From Dipteris shenzhenensis (Eukaryota > Polypodiophyta > Polypodiopsida > Gleicheniales), in the NCBI GenBank assembly GCA_047967505.1, contig CM106538.1: a stretch of DNA of 64,000 nucleotides; one strand, given 5' to 3'. Of this stretch, positions 23,114 to 34,645 are shown piece by piece (the first letter of the stretch is position 1; each line of letters begins with the position of its first letter). The notes below the pieces were generated by a model. It was not told the origin of the DNA and ran no database searches. It saw only the letters and a list, made by a program, of their open reading frames with translations. Made by a program: the position numbers and the translations under genes.

Positions 23114-24660
23114 CTTGTACAGTTGTCCTGCAAAATGAGTTGATAGGGTGTAGCCTTTAGAATTAGTTTTCTGGCATCTACTGCTTTCATTTCAGGGGGT
23201 GGTCTTTCTATCATTAAGTACCCAATGATATCTCCACACCACTCTGTAACAACATCTATTTGAAATAGTGTGGCATCTGGTAAGTTGTCTTCTACTCTAC
23301 TGGCTTCTTCTCTCGACTTGACACGAGACATGTGATCGGCAATGTAGTGTTGGGCACCTTTGTGGACCACTATTTTGAAGTTGAATTCTTAAAGCAAGAG
23401 GAGCCATTTGGTTATTCTTCCTATTGTACATGGACGGTTCACAAGATAAAGCAATGCTTGATGGTTGGTGTAGAAGACAAAATCATTTGCCAATAGATAA
23501 TGCTGAAATTTCTTTACACTATACACCATTGCTAGGGCTTCTCTTTCTATGGTGGTATAGTTGATCTCTGCATCATTGAGTTGTTAAACTGGCAAAGTAG
23601 AATGGGTAGTATTTCTTATGTTCACCAGGCTGATAAAGTGCACTCCCGATTGCATACTTGGATCCATCAATATGAACATGAAAATCAATATCCCAATTGG
23701 GAGATATAAGGATGGGTGTTGTGATTAGGTGCCACTTTAAAAGCTCAAAGGCTTGGTCGCACTCTTTTGTCCATAAGAATTCCACTACTAATTTGTAAAG
23801 TGGTCTAGCTATCATGGCATACTGCAATATAAATCTTCTATAATAGCCGGCATGTCCCATAAATACCTGTACACCTTTGGAATTTGTAGGAGGAGGCAAT
23901 TCCATGATGATTTTGATTTTGTCCATGTCAGTTGCAATCCCATGTTGAGAGACGATGTGTCCCAAAACAACTCCGTGGGTGACCATGAACTGGCATTTTG
24001 TTGGATTTAGGGAGATGCCATACTCCCTGCATTTGATTAGTATTGCTTCAAGACATTTGAAGTGGTCTTTTTTGTTTGAATGGATGCACAAATCATCCAA
24101 GAATACCTATAAAAACTTATTCAGAAATGACTTGAAAGCTGTGAACATGACTCGTTGAAATGTGGCCGGGGCATCACAAAGGCCAAATGGCATGACTCCA
24201 TATGCAAAAATACCCCATTCTGTAGAAAATGTTGTTTTTGATTGGTCTTTAGGAGCTATTTGCACTTAGTTATAGCCACTGAAGCCATCCAAGAAGCTAT
24301 ATATTTCGGAGCCTACCACCTTTTCAAACATTATTTCTGTTAAGGGAAGGGGATAGTGATCCCTAATTGTGGCGGCATTCACATTCTTTAAGTTTACGCA
24401 TATTCTGAGCTTCTTGTTGTGCTTAGGCACAATGACGATGGGTGAAATCAGTGTGCTCTATCTCGTAGATGAATCCAACATCTAGGAGTTTCTCCAACTT
24501 GTCATAAACCCTGGTGCCATAATTAGGATTTGTGCGATAAGGTCCACATACCTTAGGGTGAGCACCTTCCCTTATAGGTATCGTGTGTACTGCCACATTT
24601 GGTGAAATTCCTTTCATCGCTTTGTATGACCATGCTAGGCAGTCACGGTATTCCATTAGG
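23114..24660 (-). pseudogene. Gypsy E reverse transcriptase and RNase H
   Basis: The RT begins around 24656 (IREGAHPKVCGPYRTNPNYG, then KLLDVGFIYEI). A central part across 24100-24420 is split by stops. The catalytic FLDD lies at about 24090-24105, followed by LCIHSNKKDHFKCLEAIL and GHAGYYRRFI. RNase H follows with YAIGSALYQPGEHKKYYPF, then ERLALAMV-type sequence near 23540 (reads EREALAMVYSVKKFQ) and HYIADHMSR near 23340. Stops and frame changes near 24100 and 23580 make it non-functional. Confidence 0.87.
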
Positions 24661-26272
24661 AGTGCTTTGAGTTTGGTTTCATATTCTTGGCGAAGCTATT
24701 TCCCAATGAAAACTACTTTTTCTTCCTCACAAGGGCGACATTTATTGTGCGTGTTTCTGCGAGTCCCTCATAGATTGGAGTTTCTCCAATGCTATTAGTT
24801 TCTTGAACTTTAGATTCTCTTAGTGGTTTGGCATTGCTATTGGCGCACTGCCACTTGTGTAATTCTCGAAGTATTCCGACACTTCTCAAAAATCGGCCTC
24901 TGATGGTGTTGAACTAGCTTGACATGTGCCATGTGTATTGGGTGGCATAGTTGTATTTACCAATTTGTTAGGCTCTTCCTGACTTTCTTTTTCTGAAGTC
25001 TCTTGATCGAGCTTCATCTGCATATGTGGCTTATATTTTTGAAACTTCTTACATTGGGAATTGTGGGGTAACTTTTCCACTGGTAAGGTGTTTCCAAGTA
25101 AGGGTTCATTTGCTATGCATACTCCTTCCAGTCCCTCAGGGGACCATTCAAGAGGCGTGGTTCTAATTTTGAGGGAGTTGGCTTTGCAAGGTACAATTTG
25201 ACGATCCTTGTTTGGACTCATTTGAATTCATCGAAGTGTTCGGCCTTGGCTTTTTTGTAGTTTCCTCCAGCTTTTTTGCGAGATCTTCTGTTGTTATTCA
25301 ACTTTGGAGGTTCAGCTTTTGGGAGCCCGACTGCTATTAGGGCATGCAGAATGGCCAAGTCATTATCAAAGATTTGATCTTCAATTTCAACATTCTTAGC
25401 CTCAGTTTCAAGGTCCCAAGGAAAATCTGAGTCATCATTGGTATGGGTATCTTCTTCAGGTTCATTATCCCACTCAAGGTCAGTAGCCATAAAGAAGGGC
25501 ACCTCTAGATCAATTGGTTCTTCATGTGTGAGTGGAGGATCTACCTGTAGCACCTTAGCATCAATCTGTGAGAAGATGGGGTCTAATGAATGGCAATTGT
25601 CGATGGTCGCCAATGTTTGTATCCAGTTATTTACATTTCTTTGTGAATTGCCCACTATGGCATGCTATTGCAAGGGAGTTGATTTGCTTGAGATTGTCAT
25701 TGAAGATGTGTCATCCAATGCTCTAGGCAACACAATTGGTTTTATAGCTCCTGTTCCCACATTCACGCTGACTACAATGTCACGATTTTGGATTGTCAGT
25801 TTATCAGTTCCCCAGTCATGGAGGACTAATGCTTCCCGTAACCAAGGACGTCCCAGTAAGATTTGATAGGGATTTTTTGGGAGATCCAAGATTGTGAATT
25901 GAAGGGAAAAGCAGACGACTACGACCTATGTGGAACGCCATTTACTATTCCCAAGGGTTTAGCCCATGAATCATCAGTAAGGCGTATGTTGAAATTAGCC
26001 TTTTGCATTGGTGGGAGACCCCATTCTTCATAGAGCTCCTTTGATAGGACATTTACACCTGCTCCACCATCCACTATGGCTTGGACTTCATTATATGCCT
26101 TGTGGATCAAAGGCACAGTAATGTTGTGTATGTCATCTCTCTCACCCATCCGCACGGGGATATTTTCGATGTCGTTCATAGGTGGAGAGGGATTTGCAAG
26201 TTCAATCCATCCTTTGAAAGTCCCCCAGAGATTGGGACAATTTTGTAGGAGAATTCCGATGGAAATTGACAC
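24661..26272 (-). pseudogene. Gypsy E protease and linker
   Basis: The retropepsin-like site is VDGGAGVNVLSKELYEEWGL (near 26060). A downstream frame has the conserved PYQILLGRPWLREA (near 25850). 25655-24886 is an acidic then basic linker (EDQIFDNDLAILHALIAVGL and KLNNNRRSRKKAGGNYKK) of the kind found between protease and RT in Tat-like or related gypsy elements. Frames change near 25919, 25665 and 25220. Confidence 0.75.
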
Positions 26273-26879
26273 AGGGCAACTTAGGATGCTAGAGAGTGCG
26301 GCTCCTTCAAGTTGACGTGGCAGTACATTATGTTGTGGAGTCTATTGTTGGAATAGAGGCTCGAGTACAGTATCAATACTTTGTGGGGCCAAGTCATGGA
26401 TTGGGTCTTGAGCTTGTTTCTTTTGTACCCATTGTTGAAGTGCCTGAAAACGAGCCTTCTCCACCTCTGCATTCGGGTATGGAGCTTCTTTTATTTGAGG
26501 CTCGGGAGTTGATGTGGATGAGCTCAGCTGCTCATTGCTTGGCGGAGGTGGAGGCACTTGTGCTTTCTTTTTAAGAAGTCGCTTTGGTTGGATTGGAATG
26601 TTAGGTTCCTTGGTGGCCTCTTTTTGTTGGCGTGTAATTACATTTACAAGTTGTGATATTACACTTGTCGGACCCAAACTTTGATGGTCCACCCCAATGA
26701 TGCCGATTGGGATGTCAGGCTTAACCTCTGTTTATTGTGGGACGTTATTTTTCATGGGGCCATGCAGCGTGGATACCGAACATTTTCTCGTCGTGGATAT
26801 GTTTAAGTTGGTGGCTGAGACTTTGCATCAGGGCGTGGGTCACATTTGGCGATTAATCTTTTCATCTTACCCAAGTACG

Positions 26880-27284
26880 TGCGTACATCTTCTCAACGGC
26901 CTTGTTTGATCTTGCTTAGTTGGAGAGCGGGATCATCTTGTAGCCTCTCCATTCGAAAGTGTCTTTTAAATTATGTTTGAAGCAGGTCCCATGTGGCTCG
27001 CTCTTCCACTAGAAGGTCTAGGTACCATTCAGATGCTTCACCAATTAAGGCCATGGGAAACCAAGCCTCCTTGGTTTCATGGGATTGATCTCCACCTGCT
27101 TGGCATGCGGCATCAAAATGTTGGAGGAATTGGGCTGGATCTCCCCTACCATTATATTTGGGAAGTTCCAGTTTTCCCAAGGGTCGCCCACCTTGATTGT
27201 TATTATTTCTTTAATTAAAGAAATTGTCAACCTTTGCATCGAGGTCAATATCCCCATCATTGTCGCGAGATGGCATCCAGTCAT
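26880..27284 (-). pseudogene. Gypsy E gag (retrotransposon gag domain)
   Basis: Reads GKLELPKYNGRGDPAQFLQH, ALIGEASEWYLDLL and then, past a stop, FKRHFRMERLQDD, which is the retrotransposon gag capsid pattern. The copia C insertion at 27290 separates it from its own 5' end. 26300-26880 is a decayed Pro/Gln-rich continuation. Confidence 0.82.
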
Positions 27285-27289
27285 GTTGT

Positions 27290-27643
27290 TGTTGAGATAT
27301 CGAGCTCCACTCGTGATATGCCAGGGTGACCGTTCTGCATTTATGTCACCGACTTGTTAGCTGCAGACGCGGTTGGTACACCGCCCATGAATAATAGCTG
27401 GATGACACAGCTATCCTTATCTACTCTAGTTTGTGGCTCAGTTAGTATGCCACCTTAGTTAGTTGAGTTTGGTTTGAGACCCACATATAGGGTTCTTCTA
27501 TTTCTTTGTACTAGAGTTCTTTTGGCTTTCACAACTAAGAAGAGGAAAATAGTTTTCCGCCTCCACCTTTGTGTGTATTCCCCCATTGTGCATGTGAGAA
27601 AGCTGCAAGTGAGACTCCTTCCCTCTCTCCCACTATCTTCACA
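27290..27643 (+). repeat. 5' LTR of copia C
   Basis: Starts TGTTGAGATATCGAGCTCC, ends CTTCACA; direct repeat of 32522-32868. Confidence 0.95.
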
Positions 27644-27656
27644 TGGTATCAGAGCC
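27644..27656 (+). other. Primer-binding site of copia C
   Basis: TGGTATCAGAGCC, initiator tRNA-Met type, immediately after the LTR. Confidence 0.93.
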
Positions 27657-28186
27657 TTGTTCGTGGTAAGGAGCTCAAGAAAGCAAACCAAGTTCATGGT
27701 GTCCTGGTAAGAGGACCAGTGTTGCTTTCCTATTTCGAGTTTGGGAGCAAATCTCTGCAGGTAGCATAGCTAGAAGTGCAAGAGTGCACTGTCTCACATT
27801 GAGACGCCCTTCGCGGTGTGGCGAGAGGGCAGTATATGCTGCGGGAGTGGGCAAAGCCCTTGGTGACTTTATTTTTCTGATTCGAGGCCATTTCGAGGCC
27901 CGTTTTGAAGGCGGAAGTTCTTCATAGGCACTTAGAAAAAGGCCTTGTCTTTGCTGTGCGACCACTGCTCGGCTGGTCAGTGGAAAGTTGCCACAGAAAT
28001 TGCATCGTATGCCTGTGTGTAGAGATATTGGAAGTTGTAGAATCATGTTTGTTTCCTGTTGATGCAAAATCGTCACTAGAAAGTGACTGTGTGGTCAAAT
28101 ACCACTTTCGTCAGTTTTGCAGATTTGCCCGTGTGAGGCAAAAGCTGTGTTTTTTGCAGTGACAGAATATTTTGTAGTATTCTGTA

Positions 28187-29122
28187 ATGGCATCTGATTC
28201 TCTTTCACAGATTGTCATTGAAAAGCTTAACAAGAACAACTTCCAGGCATGGAAGTTTAGAATGACGAATTTCCTTATGGGAAAAGGCTATTGGGAGTTC
28301 ATTACGGGAAATGAAGAGGAACCAGTTCTTCCTAATGTTCCCAATCAACAGGAAATGCAGGCATTTAAAGGATGGCATGAGAGAGCTAGAAAAGGTATGT
28401 ATTGGCTGTCTATCAGTATTTCGGATTCTATGATTGTGCATATTCAGGATGCAAGTACGCTAAAGGAGGCATGGGACACTTTGGCAAAAATGTACAGCAC
28501 AATTACACAAGCCAGGAAAATGCAGCTCAAACAGGAGTTGCACAATGTGCAGAGAGAAAATTTGAGCATAAATGACTACCACATGAAGGTGAAGAAAATT
28601 GCAGATGCACTTGCTTCCATTGGGTCGCCAGTGGAAGATGATGATCTAGTTTCAGTGACCTTGAATGGTCTAGGAAAGGATTATGCACAGTTCTGGACAT
28701 CCATTGCCGTCTGTGAAAAATTTCCTGATTTTGAAGAGTTGTTTGCTCTTCTAATTTCTGAAGAGCAGAGAAATGGGGGTGCATCTTCTTCAGGAGGAAC
28801 TTCAAAAGAAACTGTCTTCTACTCAAATGCTGGAAGAGGTAGAGGCAGAGGTAGAGGAGGCCGATCTACAGGCCATGGTAGAAATCAGAATATGCAGCAA
28901 ACTCAAGAAAACCAGTCCTATGCAGGAGGACGTGGTAACTCTAGAGGCAGGGGGAGCCAAAGAGGCCGTGGTAAATGGCAGAGAGGCCAAAATGCAAACA
29001 ACAATGTTGAATGCTACTACTGTGGTAAAATGGGTCATATGGCTAAGGACTGCTACAAAAAGCAGAATGACATTATGAATGGAAAATTGCAGCAAGGCAA
29101 TTATGCATCTTCCAGTAGATAG
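28187..29122 (+). CDS. Copia C gag
   Basis: 311 codons, uninterrupted. It starts MASDSLSQIVIEKLNKNNFQ, with the FQAWKFRMTNFLMGKGYW block and a UBN2-type capsid domain (residues about 10-200). An Arg/Gly-rich stretch GRGRGRGGRSTGHGRN (about 215-265) and a CCHC zinc knuckle CYYCGKMGHMAKDC (about 276-289) follow. It forms the particle and packages RNA. It ends with TAG at 29120-29122, and the next codon starts the protease frame in register; element D has the same TAG at the same place. About 540 bp of leader precede it. Confidence 0.92.
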   Translation: MASDSLSQIVIEKLNKNNFQAWKFRMTNFLMGKGYWEFITGNEEEPVLPNVPNQQEMQAFKGWHERARKGMYWLSISISDSMIVHIQDASTLKEAWDTLAKMYSTITQARKMQLKQELHNVQRENLSINDYHMKVKKIADALASIGSPVEDDDLVSVTLNGLGKDYAQFWTSIAVCEKFPDFEELFALLISEEQRNGGASSSGGTSKETVFYSNAGRGRGRGRGGRSTGHGRNQNMQQTQENQSYAGGRGNSRGRGSQRGRGKWQRGQNANNNVECYYCGKMGHMAKDCYKKQNDIMNGKLQQGNYASSSR

Positions 29123-32100
29123 GGTGATGACAGAAATGAGCATCTATTTATGGTGCAGCATATGACCAATTCTGTGACAAGTGCAGAAGAACGAAATGAT
29201 GTGTGGTATGTTGACTCAGGTGCTTCAAACCACATGACAGGTCATGCAGAATGGATGCAGGATGCAAGGAAAATGGAAAAACCAGGGTTTGTGGAGACTA
29301 GTGATGATACTGCACATCCTATTGTGCAGATTTGTAAAATTCCTTTGTCTATGCAGGATGGGAAAAAGAAATACCTGTTCGATGTATTTCATGTCCCAAA
29401 CATCACCAAGAACCTGGTTTCTATTGGTCAAATGGTTGAGTAGGGCTTGTAGGTCAGATTTAATCCTTATGGATGCTTTGTTGAGGATATGAAAAATAAC
29501 GGTCGCTTGATAGCAAAAGGAAAGAAGAAGGGCAGGATGTTTACGTTGGATGTAGACATGCATGAATTGAGTGCAGCAATGTTTGCACATGGGACCGGTG
29601 TAGTTGCAGATATTGATATCTGGCATAAATGCATTGGTCATATTAATATGCAGTGGCTGAAATCAATGCAAGCCCAAAATATTGTTGCAGGATTGCCTAA
29701 ATTCAAGGTTGTAGAAATGCATAAGGTTTGTGAAGCCTGTCAATTTGGAAAACAGGCAAGGAAACCATTTCCTAGGCATGTTCAAGAGAGTAAAAAGCCA
29801 TTGGAATTAATCCACTATGATGTGTGGACTACTAAAGCTGCATCTATTGGAGGCTGTCACTATTTTGTCACTTTTATTGATGACTTCAGCAGAAAAATTT
29901 GGGTGTATTTTATGAAAAAGAAAAGTGAAGTGTTTGGGCACTTCAAAGCTTTTAAAGCTATGGTTGAAAAAGAAACATGCCTGCAAATAAAATGCCTAAG
30001 GTCAGATGGAGGGGGAGAGTACCTCTCAAATGAGTTTGCAAGGTTCTTGCAGGAGCATGGCATAAAGCAGCAATATTCATGGAGTCATACCCCACAGCAA
30101 AATGGAATTGCAGAAAGGAAAAACAGGCATATTGGAGAGGTATCTAGGGCCATGCTAAATGAGAAAGATCTACCAGATTATTATTGGGCTGAAGAAGTTG
30201 CTACAGCAATTTACATAATGAATAGGACTCCCACTGCAGCAATACATGGCATGACGCCAGAGGAGATGTATACTGGTAGGAAACCAGACATTTCTCATTT
30301 GAAAATTTTTGGTTGCATTGCCTATGTTCATGTGCCAGATGAGTTGAGGTCCAAGTTGGATCCAAAAGCTGAGAAGTGCGTCTTTATTGGTTATTCTCTA
30401 TAGCTGAAAGGGTATAGATGCTATAACCCTTCTACTCGTAAGTTTACAGTGAGCAGAGATGATGTTTTTGATGAGATGAGCAGCTAGTATAAACCAGTAA
30501 ATGTGATGATTGATGTAGATGCACAAAATGGTAATGCTACACAGAATTCAATGCAATAGTCACAAAATATCAGTGGACCTGCAGTGTCCTCTAGTAGTGG
30601 TTCACATACTTCACCATGGATGGGTAGATTGAGATCAGGAGAATCTCCTCAAAGCAATGTAGATAGTGGTACACAGGTATCATGAAAAGGAAAAGAGAAG
30701 GTAGATCAGCCCATGTTTGATGTGAATGCAGGTCACTCTTATGTGGATGGTGAATCCAGTGGCTCAGAACAGAGCATTGATGATGAGTTGGGTATTCCTT
30801 CTGTTGTTACACCTGGAGTAAGGAATACCGAGGATGTTTTGAGAGCCTAGAAGTGAGCCTATTTTGTGCAGGTCTACCAGGGTTATGTATCCTGTGGATA
30901 GGCTAAAATATGATGGATTTATAGCCATTCACTATGCCTATATGGTCAAAGTGATACAGGAACCAAAACCCACTTCTTTTGAGCAAGCCATGGGAAATGA
31001 AAAATGGGAGAAAGCCATGGATGAAGAAATGGATGCCTTGGAAGCAAATGCTACATGGGAATTGGTGCCTTTGCCTAGAGACAAGAATTCAATTGGTTGT
31101 AAGTGGGTTTATAAGATCAAGCACAATGCATATGGTTCTGTGAATAGATACAAGGCAAGATTAGTTGTCAAGGGGTATGCACAGACATATGGCATTGATT
31201 ATGAAGAAACATTCAGTCCGATTGCAAGGATGGCAATTGTAAGAGCAGTCATTGCTATGGCTGCATCAAAGGGATGGTCTTTACATCAGATGGATATAAA
31301 GAATGCCTTCTTGCATGGTGATTTGCAAGAAGAGGTCTTTATGGAGCAGCCAGCAGGTTATGTTCATGCTATTCATCCTGAGTTTGTTTGCAGGTTGAAG
31401 AAAGCCTTGTATGGCTTGAAGCAAGCACCTAGAGCATGGTCTAACAAGATAGGACAGTATCTTGTCACTATTGGCTTTTAGATTTCCAAGGCAGATTTCT
31501 CACTCTATGTGAGAAAAACAGAGAAAGGTATTATGCTGCTTGTCATTTATGTTGATGATTTGATCATCACAGGTGATAGTGATGAAGATATCCTTCATGT
31601 GAAAATGCTATTGAGGCAGAAGTTTGAGATGAAGGATTTGGGAGAGCTACATTATTTCTTGGGCATTGAGGTGATTAGATCACCAAGTGGGATACAACTC
31701 TTGCAGAGGCAGTATGGATTGGACATGCTGTCCAAATATGGGATGACGAGGGGATGACAGGCTGTAAGCCTATTTCAGTTCCTTTGGAGTAGAATGTGAA
31801 GCTGAGCACAGATGCAAGTGAGCTTCTGGAAGACCCTACTATGTACAGATGCATAGTAGGAAGTTTGATTTATATGACTATTACCAGGCCAGATTTGAGC
31901 TATGCTGTTGGATTGGTAAGTCAGTTTATGCAGGCTCCAAGGAAACTGCATTTGGATGAGGCTAGACGCATACTCAGGTATGTGAAGTCCACATTGCAGT
32001 ATGGACTATTTTATGAGGCTGGGGTTCAGATACAGTTGCATGGATATACTGATGCTGATTGGGCTGGTAGCATTTCTGATAGACGATCTACCAGTGGATA

Positions 32101-32495
32101 TGTGTTCTCTTTTGGGAGTGTTGCAGTCACTTGGAGTAGCAAGAAACAGCCTACAGTTGCCTTGTCAAGCATAGAGGCTGAGTACAGGGGTGCAACAATG
32201 GCTGCATGCGAGGTAGCTTGGTTGCATAAGCTACTCTATGATATGCATCAGTCTCTACAGATGGGCCAGTTGTCATTTATTGTGACAACATGAGCAGTAT
32301 ATACTTGGCAAATAACCCAGTCTATATGCTAGAACAAAGCACATTGAGGTGCATTATCAATATGTGCAGGAGAAGGTTTTACTAGGTGTTATTGATCTAG
32401 TTTATGTTAGCACAGAGGATCAGGTAGCTGACATATTCACGAAAGCATTGGGCGTAGAGAAGCTGCGTAAGTTCAGAGACCTGCTTGGTGTGTAG
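29123..32495 (+). pseudogene. Copia C pol
   Basis: In frame with gag. Protease [14 protein letters not shown] (near 29210). TAG codons at 29441-29443 and 29450-29452. Integrase zinc region and core: [35 protein letters not shown] at 30401-30403 and more to about 30850. RT from about 30960 ([26 protein letters not shown]), TAG at 31479-31481, catalytic VIYVDDLIITG near 31550. A small duplication with frame change lies near 31740. RNase H runs to TAG 32493-32495 (GYTDADWAGS, ALSSIEAEYRG). Compared stops are CAG in D. Broken polyprotein. Confidence 0.92.
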
Positions 32496-32512
32496 GAATT
32501 GGGATTGAGCTC

Positions 32513-32521
32513 GAGGGGGAG
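32513..32521 (+). other. Polypurine tract of copia C
   Basis: GAGGGGGAG directly before the 3' LTR; the expected plus-strand primer. Confidence 0.88.
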
Positions 32522-32868
32522 TGTTGAGATATCGAGCTCCACTCGCGATATGCCAGGGTGACCGTTGTGCATTTATGTCACCGACTTGTTAGCTGCTGAC
32601 GCGGTTGGTACACCGCCCACGATAATAGCTGGATGATAGCTATCCTTATCTACTCTAGTTTGTGGCTCAGTTAGTATGCCACCTTAGTTGAGTTTGGTTT
32701 GAGACCCACATATAGGGTTCTTCTATTTCTTTGTACTAGAGTGCTTTTTGCTTTCACAACTAAGAAGAGGAAAAAGGTTTTCAGCCTCCACCTTTGTGTG
32801 TATTCCCCCATTGTGCATGTGAGAAAGCCGCAAGTGAGACTCCTTCCCTCTCTCCCACTATCTTCACA
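32522..32868 (+). repeat. 3' LTR of copia C
   Basis: 347 bp, TGTTGAGATATC to CTTCACA, followed by the GTTGT target duplication. Confidence 0.95.
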
Positions 32869-33060
32869 GTTGTGGCATGGAGGAGTTAAAGGGAGTGCTT
32901 GAATTTTAGGGGGGGATTTGGGGTAGAGGATTGTTGGGGGTGGTGGTTGTTGCATTCAGATTGGGTGAGATTTGCAAAGGGTGTCTCTGTCTCGCAAGTT
33001 CGGGTGTTGATGTTGTTTTGTTTGGAGGGTTAGAGTTGTGTTATTGTTGTGGGAACTGTC

Positions 33061-33394
33061 ATGGTAATAATGTACCTAATATTATCCTATGTGTGTAGGG
33101 AAATGTGTTGGTGTAGACGGATCATCAATCAGAGGTTACGGCGTAAAGATACGAGCGAATCAGCGTGAAATGAGGCCCACATGGGGGTGCGAATGAGGAG
33201 TGCTAGGGATGCCAAAATGGTGTGCAAGGGGCTGGAAAAATGCATCTTAGTGTGGTGTTTTTGTGTGTGAAATTTTGGTTCAAACGGGGTCCAGTTTGGG
33301 TCCCAAACGGGTGCGATACGAAGTGTTGAAGTAGGGGTAAAATTGGCCTTTTCGGGGGGCCTTGGTCTTAAGGTTGGTGTGAATGGACTTTCAG
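33061..33394. other. No gene; possible gypsy E 5' region
   Basis: Low-complexity G-rich sequence without recognisable domains. It may be leader or LTR edge of gypsy E. Confidence 0.4.
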
Positions 33395-34064
33395 TTCAAC
33401 TGAGGGGTTTGAACCAATTGAATTCCAGTTAGTCTAACTAGCCTATAACCCTAACTGTGGGTTAAAACTGTGGACAGTTAGATAAACTAACCATAGTTAG
33501 TTGACCTAACCTAACTATCCAATTAGGCTAACTAACTAGAAGTTAAACTAACCTAACTGTGTCTAACTAACCTACAGTTAAACTAACTAGATTGGTTTAA
33601 TCTAACCTAAGTAAGAGCTAACTTGACCCAGGTATAAACTAACCTAGCTAGGGTTAGTCCTAGGTTTAAGTTAGGCTAGGTTAGGTTAGGGTTTTTTTAA
33701 TAATTAATAATTAATAATTAATTAAGTTTAAAAAAAAGGGGGGGTTGCACTGCAGCCCTACGGGAATCTGTGAGGGGGGGGGAGGGCGTTTTCGCGAACG
33801 AGGGGGGAGGGTGGAGGGGAGGCTGGTGGAGGTGAGGATGGGAGGGGAGGTGGTGGCTGCGAGGAGGGGCATGAGGCAGAGGTGAGGTATAGGCGAGCGC
33901 TGCGCACGGGCACCGCCTTGCCGTCGGCGGGCACCGTGCCGACGTCATGCCCTTAGCAGCAAGGGCTTAAGGCCCTTGCTTAATAGTTTAGGTGGTACAT
34001 GCGTGGAGCGGTCGACGAGGGGGTTTAGAGAGAGAGAGAGAGAGAGAGAGAGCACGAAGGGGGG

Positions 34065-34100
<36 letters not shown>

Positions 34101-34104
34101 AGGG

Positions 34105-34163
<59 letters not shown>

Positions 34164-34291
34164 CGAGAGAGAGAGAGAGAGAACGGGGGAAAAGAGAGAG
34201 AGAGAGAGAGAGAGCGGGGGGGGGTGGAATCGCGAGGGGGGGGAATGGGGGGTGGTGAAGGGGGTGAGGGAGTGGTGGAGGAGGTGGTGGA
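33395..34291 (-). repeat. LTR-like module, copy 1 (left part)
   Basis: In plus-strand order: a block of degenerate CTAAC/GTTAG words (33400-33690), an A/T run, a G-rich stretch, AAGGGCTTAAGGCCCTTGC (33961-33979), then a GA array (about 34028-34217) and GGTGGA-rich sequence. The same order recurs at 40850-42230. Interrupted by copia D at 34291/39868. Confidence 0.78.
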
Positions 34292-34645
34292 TGTGAAGAT
34301 TGTGGGAGAGAGGGAAGGAGTCTCACTTGAGGCTTTCTCACAATCACAATGGGGGAATACACACAAAGGTGGAGGCTAAAAACAGTTTTCCTCTTCTTAG
34401 TTGTGAAAGCCAAAAGAACTCTAGTACAAAGAAATAGAAGAACCCTATATGTGGGTCTCAAAACAAACTCAACTAACTAAGGTGGCATACTAACTGAGCC
34501 ACAAACTAGAGTAGATAAGGATAGCTGTCATCCAGCTATTATTCGTGGGCGGTGTACCAACCGCATCTCCAGCTAACAGGTCGGTGACATAAATGCACAA
34601 CAGTCACCCTGGCATATCGCGAGTGGGGAGCTCGATATCTCAACA
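34292..34645 (-). repeat. 3' LTR of copia D
   Basis: 354 bp; minus strand TGTTGAGATATC to CTTCACA. The pol frame runs about 70 nt into it. Confidence 0.95.

Larger units (their letters stand above)
27290..32868 (+). mobile_element. Complete Ty1/copia element C
   Basis: 5579 bp with LTRs of 354 and 347 bp, tRNA-Met primer site, gag, pol and purine tract, flanked by GTTGT at 27285-27289 and 32869-32873. It is inserted in the gag end of gypsy E. LTRs differ by roughly ten substitutions and several small indels by eye, so it is older than D. Several in-frame stops, nearly all CAG to TAG against D, and a small duplication near 31740 kill pol. Confidence 0.95.
22196..33060 (-). mobile_element. Decayed Ty3/gypsy element E, interrupted by copia C
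   Basis: Minus-strand coding order gag (about 27.2 kb), protease (26.1 kb), RT-RNase H (24.6-23.3 kb), integrase (23.1-22.2 kb) is the gypsy order. Copia C sits at 27290-32868 inside its 5' part; the sequence either side of C rejoins with a GTTGT duplication. Many stops and frameshifts. LTR limits are not resolved. The minus-strand-oriented module at 33395-42341 is a plausible source of its 5' LTR, and the minisatellites at 21.3-22.2 kb may be its 3' tail. Confidence 0.82.

Noticed and set aside
27644-27656. tRNA-Met gene fragment
   Set aside because: TGGTATCAGAGCC is the complement of the tRNA 3' end used as retroelement primer, with no tRNA body around it.
33400-33690. Interstitial telomere repeat
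   Set aside because: The words are CTAAC/CTAACC in both orientations, not an array of the plant CCCTAAA unit.
33988-34461. 157-codon minus frame
   Set aside because: GA array joined to the copia D LTR; no coding signature.
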